Source of the DNA: Bacillota bacterium | Lineage (GTDB): Bacteria; Bacillota; Clostridia; Christensenellales; Aristaeellaceae | DNA: 8,521 nt | Direction: 5' to 3' | Assembly: GCA_023416585.1 (NCBI GenBank) | Contig: JAEZHM010000078.1 | Location: 1 to 8,521, forward strand | Shown: positions 1 through 5,688 of the stretch, in pieces | Layout: each line of letters begins with the position of its first letter | Numbering within the stretch: the stretch's first letter is position 1 | Notes under the pieces: generated by a model | The model's input: only the letters and a program-made list of their open reading frames with translations | What the model was told of the DNA's origin: nothing | The model's database searches: none | Translations under genes and position numbers: made by a program

Positions 1-52
1 ACAATGCAGCAAGGGATGCAAGCCACCGTATCCCGGATGCAAACTCCTTTTC

Positions 53-74
53 TTGGCATTCTTCGGAATGCCGA
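53..74. other. UUCG-capped hairpin in non-coding left edge
   Basis: GGCATTC at 55-61 and GAATGCC at 66-72 are perfect 7-base inverted arms around a TTCG tetraloop, and two further weak pairs extend the stem outward. C(UUCG)G is a very stable RNA loop. No T-run follows, so this is not a clear terminator. It may belong to the 3' end or trailer of a gene lying left of the window. No coding region can be supported across bases 1-254. Confidence 0.55.
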
Positions 75-95
75 CCTCCCTATCCTCCATACAAG

Positions 96-140
96 CAAAA
101 CCCGCGTTTGCAGATGGCAGAACTGCACTCGCGGGTTTTG
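96..140. terminator. Terminator-like hairpin, probably bidirectional
   Basis: CAAAACCCGCG at 96-106 and CGCGGGTTTTG at 130-140 are perfect 11-base inverted arms. An inner GCAG/CTGC pair (110-113 with 123-126) tightens the loop. The A-rich outer left arm and T-rich outer right arm are the pattern of a rho-independent terminator usable on both strands. On the plus strand it would end a transcript from a gene left of the window. It also makes it likely that the adaptor-permease operon at 255 starts its own transcript after this point. Confidence 0.7.
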
Positions 141-162
141 TCTGTCGATTTATACATGGAGA

Positions 163-190
163 AGGAGGATGAAATTACCGTTATCCTCCT
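163..190 (+). repeat. Inverted repeat burying a Shine-Dalgarno-like sequence
   Basis: AGGAGGAT at 163-170 and ATCCTCCT at 183-190 are perfect 8-base inverted arms with a 12-base loop. The left arm contains a full AAGGAGG Shine-Dalgarno core (162-168), but the only nearby start, ATG at 169, abuts it with no spacer. It therefore does not look like a working translation start. It lies 65 bases upstream of the adaptor gene start at 255, in its probable 5' leader. Any regulatory role is inference. Confidence 0.4.
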
Positions 191-254
191 GGGTTATTTG
201 CAACCTGCCAAGCCAAAATAGCACTGCGGAAAGCTGGAAGGCGGAGCAGGAAAA

Positions 255-1277
255 ATGCGCAAATCAACGGCATCCTTTTTAATGATGGCGATTACTGTGA
301 TGACTGCGACGGCTTTATGGACTTGGCCGGTAGAGCGGTGGGAGACGGTGAAGACCGTCAAAGTATCCCTTGGCAGCGTTGAAAGAACCGTATCAGTAGT
401 AGGTGTCGCGGCCCGCAAGGACGAATATTACAGCGCTCATCCCAAAGGCGGCGTAGTTGTCCAGGTTTATGTAAAGGATGGGCAGGCCGTTGCAAAGGGG
501 CAGCCGCTTTTCCGCCTGGACGATGCGCCGTATCAGGCTGCCTTGAAGCAGGCTATGCAGGCGCTGGAGAATGCTGATGATGCTCAGAACACCCTTGGCA
601 CTCGTGCCGCCGCGGCTTTTGGCCAGGAAGCGCAGACGCTGGCGGAGGAAGGCTTTTCCGCTTATAGCAGCGCAAGGGCAGAGCTCGTAACACGCGTGGA
701 GACATTGACGGCAGAAATCGAGGGACTGACCCAGCGGGCTTACCGTGATGGACAGGTGCTGCAATTGATGGCCAGGGAGGGGGAATTGCTGCTGCCCGGA
801 AGTCCGGGTGCCGTGCTTTCCTCCACGGAATCAGAGGTGCGGGCCGAGGTTATCGCAAGGGATAGCCGGCAGATACAAGTGGGGATGCGTGCGCGTTTCA
901 CGCAGAATAGCATGCCATTAGGGGAAGCGTTGGTAGAAAAGGTGGGGCTATTGAAGCCCAACAGCCAGGGCGTTTCTTACGCCCAAGTGGTGTTTACCCC
1001 GCTTGACGGTCTGTCTGTTCCGGTAGGCACGCAGGTGGAGGTGGACGTTATCCTGGAGGAACGTACCGGGGTTCCGGTAGTGCCGGTGGAAGCGCTCACC
1101 GATCAGGATACTGTTTTTCAGGTGTATGAAGGTCGCGCCTGGCAGCTAAGCACGCCAGTTCACTTGTGGGACGGCGTCTGGGCTTACGTGGATGACGTGC
1201 CGCTTAACACGGAAGTGGTGCTGTCTCCTGATAAAGACCTTTACGACGGCGTACGGCTGAAGGTGGTGAATAAGTGA
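255..1277 (+). CDS. MacA/YknX-type efflux adaptor (membrane fusion protein)
   Basis: A 340-residue periplasmic-adaptor-like (HlyD/RND family) protein that would sit outside the membrane, anchored by its N-terminus, and assist an ABC efflux permease. Visible parts are a hydrophobic signal anchor at about residues 8-24; the first lipoyl half at about 62-90, with the typical V-x-V-x-x-G-x-x-V-x-x-G-x-x-L-x-x-L-D pattern; a short alpha-hairpin at about 91-160; the second lipoyl half at about 161-185; a beta-barrel region at about 186-268; and a C-terminal membrane-proximal domain starting with the PVVPVEAL strand (274-281). The ATG at 255 has a modest GGAG/CAGG ribosome site just upstream. The stop overlaps the permease start by four bases, so the two are translationally coupled. 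The family is clear; the exported substrate (macrolide, peptide or other) cannot be told. Confidence 0.88.
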   Translation: MRKSTASFLMMAITVMTATALWTWPVERWETVKTVKVSLGSVERTVSVVGVAARKDEYYSAHPKGGVVVQVYVKDGQAVAKGQPLFRLDDAPYQAALKQAMQALENADDAQNTLGTRAAAAFGQEAQTLAEEGFSAYSSARAELVTRVETLTAEIEGLTQRAYRDGQVLQLMAREGELLLPGSPGAVLSSTESEVRAEVIARDSRQIQVGMRARFTQNSMPLGEALVEKVGLLKPNSQGVSYAQVVFTPLDGLSVPVGTQVEVDVILEERTGVPVVPVEALTDQDTVFQVYEGRAWQLSTPVHLWDGVWAYVDDVPLNTEVVLSPDKDLYDGVRLKVVNK

Positions 1278-2434
1278 GGCTCAGGGATGCCATTCACTTG
1301 GCGGCGCTCAACATCTTTCAAACGCCGATGCGCTCTATCCTGACGGTGCTGGGCCTTGCCATCGGCATCGGCGCCATATTGTCAGTAATGACGCTGGGTG
1401 ATGCGGGCCAGCAGCAGGTGGAAATGGAAATGACCCGTATGGGTGTGGACAAGGTGTGGATCACTGCCCGTGGGCAAAGCAGCCGATACTTAAATGCCGA
1501 GGACGGGCCGCTGCTTCGTGACGCTACCGGTGCGCTTGCCACCGCTCAAGCCCATGTAAATCTGATGGTCACTTCGGCAGGTGAAACAGCTTATACACAG
1601 ATCAGCGGCTGTGACGAATATCTTTCCAGCGTACAGCAGTTCACCATTTTGGATGGAAGATTTCTAAGCTCCCGTGACCAACGGGATGGTGCTGCTGTCG
1701 CCGTTCTTGATACCGATTTGGCTTCTGCGCTGTTTAAAGAGGAAGCGAACAACTGCGTGGGACGCCGCGTGTCGCTCTCCGGGCGGTTGTACAGTATTGT
1801 TGGGCTTGTGGACGGTGTCAGTATGCAAACCGGGGGTATTGGAACGGATGGTACTCTCCTGATCCCTCTTTCTGCTTTTTCTGATGCCTTTGGCGAAGCT
1901 GTTTCCGATGTGATGCTCTCTGTACCAAAAAACGTCTCCGGCAATACTTTGGCGAAGGAAGCGCTGGCCGCTTTGCATGATACGGGAGGAAGCTTTCAGG
2001 CCACCACGCTGCAGGCGGAAATCGAGGCAGCCAGGGCAGTTGTGCGCATCTTCGTAATGGTATTGTGCTGCGTTGCGGTGATTTGCATGCTTGTGGGCGG
2101 TATTGGCGTAATGAACATATTGCTGGTTTCCGTCAGGGAACGGCGGCAGGAGATAGGTGTTCTAAAGGCTCTGGGAGCGACTGGTGCGCAGGTGTGTCTG
2201 CTGTTTTTGCTGGAGGCTGCCGCCTATGCTGTATTGGGCGGCGTACTAGGCGTGGTGGCGGGTGAAGTGATTGTACGTTTGACCGGCGGATGGATCGGCA
2301 TATGGGCAGTGATCCAGCCAGGGCTCATACCGCTGGCGGTAGGCTTTGCCATGCTGGTGGGCCTGATTTTCGGCGTGGCCCCGGCCTGGAGGGCATCCAG
2401 AATGGCCCCGGCGGATGCACTGAAACAGCCATAG
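1274..2434 (+). CDS. MacB/YknZ-type ABC transporter permease (FtsX domain)
   Basis: A 386-residue permease with the MacB-like layout: a transmembrane helix at about residues 21-43, an extracytoplasmic domain at about 44-255, then three more helices at about 257-286, 304-335 and 343-370. Family signatures are the GGIGVMNILLVSVRERRQEI stretch (275-294) leading into VLKALGA (296-302), and the terminal P-A-W-x-A-S-x-M-x-P-A-D-A-L motif (370-383). Translation starts at GTG 1274, in a GTGA overlap with the adaptor stop, with an AAGGTGG ribosome site seven bases upstream. The protein has no nucleotide-binding domain, unlike proteobacterial MacB, so it needs a separate ATPase. None is encoded beside it in this window. 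A hairpin terminator follows nine bases after the stop. Confidence 0.9.
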   Translation: MRLRDAIHLAALNIFQTPMRSILTVLGLAIGIGAILSVMTLGDAGQQQVEMEMTRMGVDKVWITARGQSSRYLNAEDGPLLRDATGALATAQAHVNLMVTSAGETAYTQISGCDEYLSSVQQFTILDGRFLSSRDQRDGAAVAVLDTDLASALFKEEANNCVGRRVSLSGRLYSIVGLVDGVSMQTGGIGTDGTLLIPLSAFSDAFGEAVSDVMLSVPKNVSGNTLAKEALAALHDTGGSFQATTLQAEIEAARAVVRIFVMVLCCVAVICMLVGGIGVMNILLVSVRERRQEIGVLKALGATGAQVCLLFLLEAAAYAVLGGVLGVVAGEVIVRLTGGWIGIWAVIQPGLIPLAVGFAMLVGLIFGVAPAWRASRMAPADALKQP

Positions 2435-2442
2435 CATTTCGT

Positions 2443-2476
2443 AAAAGACTCGCTGGATGTTTCCGGCGAGTCTTTT
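2443..2476 (+). terminator. Rho-independent terminator of adaptor-permease operon
   Basis: AAAAGACTCGC at 2443-2453 and GCGAGTCTTTT at 2466-2476 form a perfect 11-base stem with a 12-base loop that can add a GG/CC pair. The right arm ends in four T. It begins nine bases after the permease stop, so it closes the operon. No ATPase gene follows before it. Confidence 0.85.
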
Positions 2477-2508
2477 GCGAGCTATTCATGATATCCCTGT
2501 ATGACTGC

Positions 2509-2651
2509 GCACCGGCCTGCGCTTCACTTGGCCGGTGCCATTCAAACGGCCGGGAAATCGTGCAAGGCAAGCTTGCTTCGAAAGCGACCCGCGCGCCTGG
2601 CAGAGCCGGGTGACACGATTTCAAACGAGGGGGAACTTCGGCTCCCCCTCG
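2509..2651. repeat. Cluster of three consecutive stem-loops
   Basis: Three structures follow one another. (1) GCACCGGCC (2509-2517) pairs with GGCCGGTGC (2530-2538), a perfect 9-base stem. (2) GAAATCGTG (2554-2562) pairs with CACGATTTC (2614-2622), enclosing a GCAAGCTTGC palindrome (2568-2577) and a CCTGGC/GCCGGG hairpin with loop AGA. (3) CGAGGGGGA (2626-2634) pairs with TCCCCCTCG (2643-2651) around a C(TTCG)G loop. No T-run follows the last stem. No credible gene covers the stretch: the overlapping short ORFs lack ribosome sites and family signatures. It may be a structured RNA or a dispersed palindromic repeat; I cannot decide between these. Confidence 0.5.
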
Positions 2652-2712
2652 TTGCGCTCCCTGAATTTGATAATGCTAAAGATTCCTGGCTGTTTAAAAC
2701 ACCGAAAATTCC

Positions 2713-2747
2713 GTGTGTCATCCCTCGCTGCGCGAAGGATCTTTTTG
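2713..2747. repeat. Short sequence resembling a dispersed intergenic repeat
   Basis: The TGTCATCC...GCGAAGGATCTT pattern resembles, from memory, a short intergenic sequence of the form TGTCATCCTGAGCGAAGCGAAGGATCT that recurs in many bacterial genomes. It folds as a small hairpin: ATCC (2720-2723) with GGAT (2737-2740), a C/A mismatch, then TCGC (2725-2728) with GCGA (2732-2735). Only one copy is in the window, so the repeat status is inferred from resemblance. Confidence 0.35.
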
Positions 2748-2749
2748 TT

Positions 2750-3162
2750 TATGCGCAGTTCAAATTTCATGTTGCTTATCATTATGGGATGATGTTAAAT
2801 GCATTATGCTTCCTTAATTCACTAAAACAATTCTTATAGATTGTTTTATTTTTATATATTCTTGTATTATAGTTTATATATTGTATTTGAAAGCTGGAGC
2901 GCACAATCGTATATACTTTTCATTCCCGCTGTGTATTATGTACCCGCTTGCTTTTGCGGGGCGATTTGGCTGCTTTGGCAGATTATACGTTATATTTGGG
3001 AAGTATTTCGCCATCGTATACATCGTGAACAAAGGCAATACAGAATCTTTGTCAGTTTAACCTATTTCTTTTTTTGGATGGAATCTATATAATAAGTCTA
3101 GTTCATGGCACGTATCCTATTGGGGAAGAGACATCCCTGTATATGAGTTGGCAATAATTTGT
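2750..3162. other. AT-rich gene-poor interval before the sugar ATPase gene
   Basis: This stretch is visibly richer in A and T than the genes on both sides. One open frame, from TTG 2841 to the TAA at 3090-3092, would give an 83-residue Tyr/Trp/Phe-rich protein with one or two possible membrane helices and a basic segment (R-H-R-I-H-R) after them. It has no ribosome binding site and an unusual composition, and I do not recognise it. It is recorded as a doubtful ORF or remnant, not a gene. TTGTTT (2841-2846), 18 bases and TATTAT (2865-2870) could instead be a weak promoter reading towards 3177. Nothing else is seen here. Confidence 0.4.
3088..3093 (+). promoter_or_regulatory. Possible -10 element upstream of sugar ATPase gene
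   Basis: A perfect TATAAT lies at 3088-3093, about 84 bases before the ATG at 3177. The expected -35 position is only T-rich (TTTCTT at 3065-3070), so the promoter call is weak. I saw no catabolite-responsive element of the usual form nearby. Confidence 0.25.
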
Positions 3163-3176
3163 AAGGAGGAGAAAAT

Positions 3177-4298
3177 ATGTCCAGCGTATCCCTCAGTCAC
3201 ATTTACAAAACCTATCCCGGCGGTGTTACGGCTGTTAGCGACTTTTGCCTGGATATTGAGGACAAGGAATTCATCGTGCTGGTCGGCCCCTCCGGTTGCG
3301 GAAAATCTACCACCCTGCGTATGGTCGCCGGCCTGGAAGAAATCAGCGACGGGCAGCTTTACATTGGTGAAAAACTGGTGAACGATGTTGCTCCCAAGGA
3401 CCGCGACATCGCCATGGTGTTCCAGAACTATGCTCTGTATCCCCACATGACAGTGTATGACAACATGGCTTTCGGCTTGAAGCTGCGCAAAACACCCAAG
3501 GATGAGATCAAGCGCCGCGTTGAGGAAGCTGCCCGCATCCTGGATATCAGCCATCTATTGAACCGCAAGCCCAAGGCTTTGTCCGGCGGTCAGCGCCAGC
3601 GTGTTGCTCTGGGCCGCGCCATCGTCCGCGAACCCAAGGTCTTCCTCATGGACGAACCGCTGTCCAACCTGGACGCCAAGCTCCGTGTGGCCATGCGTAC
3701 CGAAATCACCAAGCTGCATCAGCGTTTGCAGACCACCTTCATTTATGTAACCCATGACCAGACCGAGGCCATGACCATGGGTACCCGCATTGTAGTTATG
3801 AAGGATGGTTTCATTCAGCAGGTAGACAGCCCGCAGAACCTGTATGACTATCCCATCAACCTGTTCGTGGCCGGCTTCATCGGCAGCCCGCAGATGAACT
3901 TCTTCAATGCCAAGCTGGTGAAGGAAGGCAAAGAGGTATATGCCATCTTTGGCGACAACAAGATTCTTGTGCCCGCTGGCAAGGTTGCTAAGCTGGTGGA
4001 TGAAAGCTATATCAGCAAGGAAGTTATTCTGGGCATCCGCCCCGAGAACATCCACGACGAAGAAGTGTTCATCAACAGCCTGCCTGATGCAGTAATCGAT
4101 GTAAGCGTGGAAGTCACCGAGCTCATGGGCGCTGAGACCTACTTGTATCTGAAGGCCAATGGCAAGGATGACAATATCATTGCCCGCGTCGATCCCCGCA
4201 CCACCAGTCGCGCCGGCAACCAGATCAAGGTCGCCTTCGATACCAACCACCTCCACTTCTTCGACAAGGACACCGAGGCCAGCATCCTCACCAGGTAA
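3177..4298 (+). CDS. Sugar ABC importer ATPase, MsmX/UgpC/MalK type
   Basis: A 373-residue cytoplasmic ATPase of the carbohydrate-uptake class that energises sugar importers. All motifs are intact: Walker A GPSGCGKST (37-45), Q-loop Gln83, ABC signature LSGGQ (135-139), Walker B VFLMDE (155-160) with catalytic Glu160, D-loop SNLDAK (163-168) and H-loop His193. The C-terminal 130 or so residues match the regulatory OB/TOBE region of this family, and the length is normal. The ATG at 3177 has an excellent AAGGAGG (3163-3169). No permease or solute-binding gene is adjacent, which fits the known shared ATPases (B. subtilis MsmX) that serve several sugar importers. Codons are strongly biased to C-ending forms such as AAC, ACC and CGC, as in a highly expressed gene. 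It is transcribed alone, with a strong terminator after it. Confidence 0.95.
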   Translation: MSSVSLSHIYKTYPGGVTAVSDFCLDIEDKEFIVLVGPSGCGKSTTLRMVAGLEEISDGQLYIGEKLVNDVAPKDRDIAMVFQNYALYPHMTVYDNMAFGLKLRKTPKDEIKRRVEEAARILDISHLLNRKPKALSGGQRQRVALGRAIVREPKVFLMDEPLSNLDAKLRVAMRTEITKLHQRLQTTFIYVTHDQTEAMTMGTRIVVMKDGFIQQVDSPQNLYDYPINLFVAGFIGSPQMNFFNAKLVKEGKEVYAIFGDNKILVPAGKVAKLVDESYISKEVILGIRPENIHDEEVFINSLPDAVIDVSVEVTELMGAETYLYLKANGKDDNIIARVDPRTTSRAGNQIKVAFDTNHLHFFDKDTEASILTR

Positions 4299-4315
4299 TC
4301 ACATATGGTATAACG

Positions 4316-4348
4316 GCGGCGTGCGCAAAAGCGGCACGCCGCTTTTTT
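4316..4348 (+). terminator. Strong rho-independent terminator of ATPase gene
   Basis: GCGGCGTGC (4316-4324) pairs perfectly with GCACGCCGC (4334-4342), followed at once by six T (4343-4348). It starts 17 bases after the ATPase stop, so that gene is probably a single-gene transcript and the regulator downstream needs its own promoter. Confidence 0.93.
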
Positions 4349-4441
4349 GTCAGCCTGAAGCATAAAAAATCATGCAGAGTGCCATTGTGCTGATTTGAAC
4401 TCGAATTAAAATTTCAAAAAACGCTGAAAACCCCGCCTTTT

Positions 4442-4485
4442 TTATGAAAAGTTCACAATTATCTGTGAATTATCGCTTTTCATAA
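4442..4485. promoter_or_regulatory. Nested operator-like inverted repeat
   Basis: An outer pair, TTATGAAAAG (4442-4451) with CTTTTCATAA (4476-4485), is a perfect 10-base inverted repeat. Directly inside its left arm, TTCACA (4452-4457) pairs with TGTGAA (4464-4469) around six bases. The inner 18-base palindrome is of operator size. The outer right arm covers the predicted -35 box of the downstream regulator gene. This suggests a regulator binding site, possibly autoregulatory. The protein that binds is unknown. The order TTCACA-N6-TGTGAA is the reverse of a CRP site, so it is not a CRP consensus. Confidence 0.55.
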
Positions 4486-4505
4486 GGGAAAAACTGTGAT
4501 AAAAT
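4477..4505 (+). promoter_or_regulatory. Predicted promoter of the CdaR-like regulator gene
   Basis: TTTTCA (4477-4482) serves as -35 and TAAAAT (4500-4505) as -10, with a 17-base spacer and an extended -10 TG at 4497-4498. Transcription would begin near 4512. That rules out the in-frame TTG at 4511 as start codon and supports GTG 4550. The -35 lies within the outer inverted repeat at 4476-4485. Confidence 0.6.
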
Positions 4506-4549
4506 AAAAGTTGATATTTACGCCAGACAATGGTGAAAGGAGCAGCCAA

Positions 4550-5617
4550 GTGTTGTTTGAAAAACGGTTTGTAAAGCAGGTTGGCCAGGTGTTTGCCCGC
4601 CTGAGCGCACCTGTTCTTCTTTTGGATGGCCATGGAGATGCCATTTATCCGGAGGAAGCAGTCTCCCATATCCTGCCCGACGATTTAGCAGCAGGCCTAA
4701 CCCGCTCGGCGGATGGTTATTTGTACCACGGAGTGGATGGACAACCCTTCCTGGTGGTAGCCTGCCGGGAGAACGCGCCCGGGGCGCAGGATGTACTTAT
4801 GTTAGCGGATGCTATGCTGCAGGCTCTTATGCAGATCGGTGCTTCCGTGGCCGATGAAAGCGACGTATACCGCCGGGCACTCAAGGAAGAAATCGGCGGG
4901 TCCGAACTGGAAGCTTTGGCTCACGAACATTCCATACCTCTGGAGATGGATCGGTGCGTTATGCTGTTCTACATTGTGCAGACCGGCTCTAACAGCGCTA
5001 TTTCCCTTTTGCAGGAGGTAGTGCCCCAGGCCGAGGGTGATGTGCTGGTAGAGATAGACCGGCATATGGTAGCCCTTTTGAAGGACATGTCCTCCGTGGA
5101 GGATGTGGACGATTTGAAGCAGTTTGCCGAGGCGGCACAGGAGACTCTGATGAGCGAAACGGCGCATCAGACAACGGTGGGCATAGGCGAGCCGCGGCAT
5201 AACCTGTCTTCCCTGGGGGAAAGCTATCGCGAGGCACGCCGGGCTATTGAGGTGGGCCGCATTTTCCAGTCGGACAGCAGCATCCACGTTTTCCGCAAAT
5301 TGATGCTGGAGCGCTTTTTGACCGAACTGCCCAGGGACATCAGCGCTTATTACCACAGCTTACTTTTCAACCGTAAGACGGCCAGGCTGTTCAATGAGGA
5401 AATGCTCTATACCATTGAGATGTTCTTCAAGAAGGACCTGAACCTGTCTGATACAGCGCGGCAGCTTTACATCCACCGCAATACGCTGGTTTATCGCCTG
5501 GACAAGGTTCAGCGGCAGATTGGCCTGGATTTGCGGAAATTTGAGGATGCCGTCACTTTCAAGATCCTGATGGAACTGAAAAAGTGCGGCATTGAAAAGC
5601 CTCAGCAGATTCATTAG
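4550..5617 (+). CDS. CdaR/PucR-type transcriptional regulator
   Basis: A 355-residue DNA-binding regulator. The C-terminal domain (about residues 285-342) is the PucR/CdaR helix-turn-helix, with the typical L-S-D-T-A-R-x-L-x-I-H-R-N-T-L-x-Y-R-L segment (299-317) followed by I-G-L-D-L-R-x-F-x-D-A (324-334). The middle (about 130-245) fits the GGDEF-like domain of CdaR proteins, ending in the S-x-x-E-A-R-R-A-I-E-V helix. The first 100 residues look like a small sensory domain of unknown ligand. Start GTG 4550 is chosen because AAAGGAG (4536-4542) sits seven bases upstream; an upstream TTG at 4511 has no ribosome site and coincides with the predicted transcription start. CdaR-family regulators often sense sugar acids or metabolic signals. 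The sugar ATPase upstream suggests, but does not prove, a carbohydrate role. No terminator was seen before the protease gene, 71 bases on. Confidence 0.88.
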   Translation: MLFEKRFVKQVGQVFARLSAPVLLLDGHGDAIYPEEAVSHILPDDLAAGLTRSADGYLYHGVDGQPFLVVACRENAPGAQDVLMLADAMLQALMQIGASVADESDVYRRALKEEIGGSELEALAHEHSIPLEMDRCVMLFYIVQTGSNSAISLLQEVVPQAEGDVLVEIDRHMVALLKDMSSVEDVDDLKQFAEAAQETLMSETAHQTTVGIGEPRHNLSSLGESYREARRAIEVGRIFQSDSSIHVFRKLMLERFLTELPRDISAYYHSLLFNRKTARLFNEEMLYTIEMFFKKDLNLSDTARQLYIHRNTLVYRLDKVQRQIGLDLRKFEDAVTFKILMELKKCGIEKPQQIH

Positions 5618-5688
5618 CATGGGATGCGCCTGACGTTTATACGCCGGGCTACTGTAGGATGCCCATTTGACAGCAGGAAAGGCGCTTT

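Noticed and set aside
4..282. 92-codon plus-strand ORF at the left edge
   Set aside because: It crosses the terminator-like hairpin at 96-140, overlaps the adaptor start, has no recognisable domain, and its only SD-linked ATG (169) abuts the SD with no spacer.
2290..2839. Several 85-112 codon ORFs on both strands over the permease end and the stem-loop cluster
   Set aside because: They overlap one another and the terminator, lack ribosome sites, and show no domain. The inverted repeats explain the sequence better.
3555..4256. 233-codon minus-strand ORF
   Set aside because: It is antisense to the intact sugar ATPase gene. Its Gly/Asp/Leu-rich composition reflects that gene's biased codons, and it shows no family motif.
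4452..4469. CRP/FNR-type binding site
   Set aside because: The half-sites are in the opposite order (TTCACA-N6-TGTGAA) from the CRP consensus TGTGA-N6-TCACA, so only a generic operator-like dyad is claimed.
4802..5356. 184-codon minus-strand ORF
   Set aside because: It is antisense to the CdaR-like regulator, whose domains are fully accounted for. No ribosome site or motif supports it.
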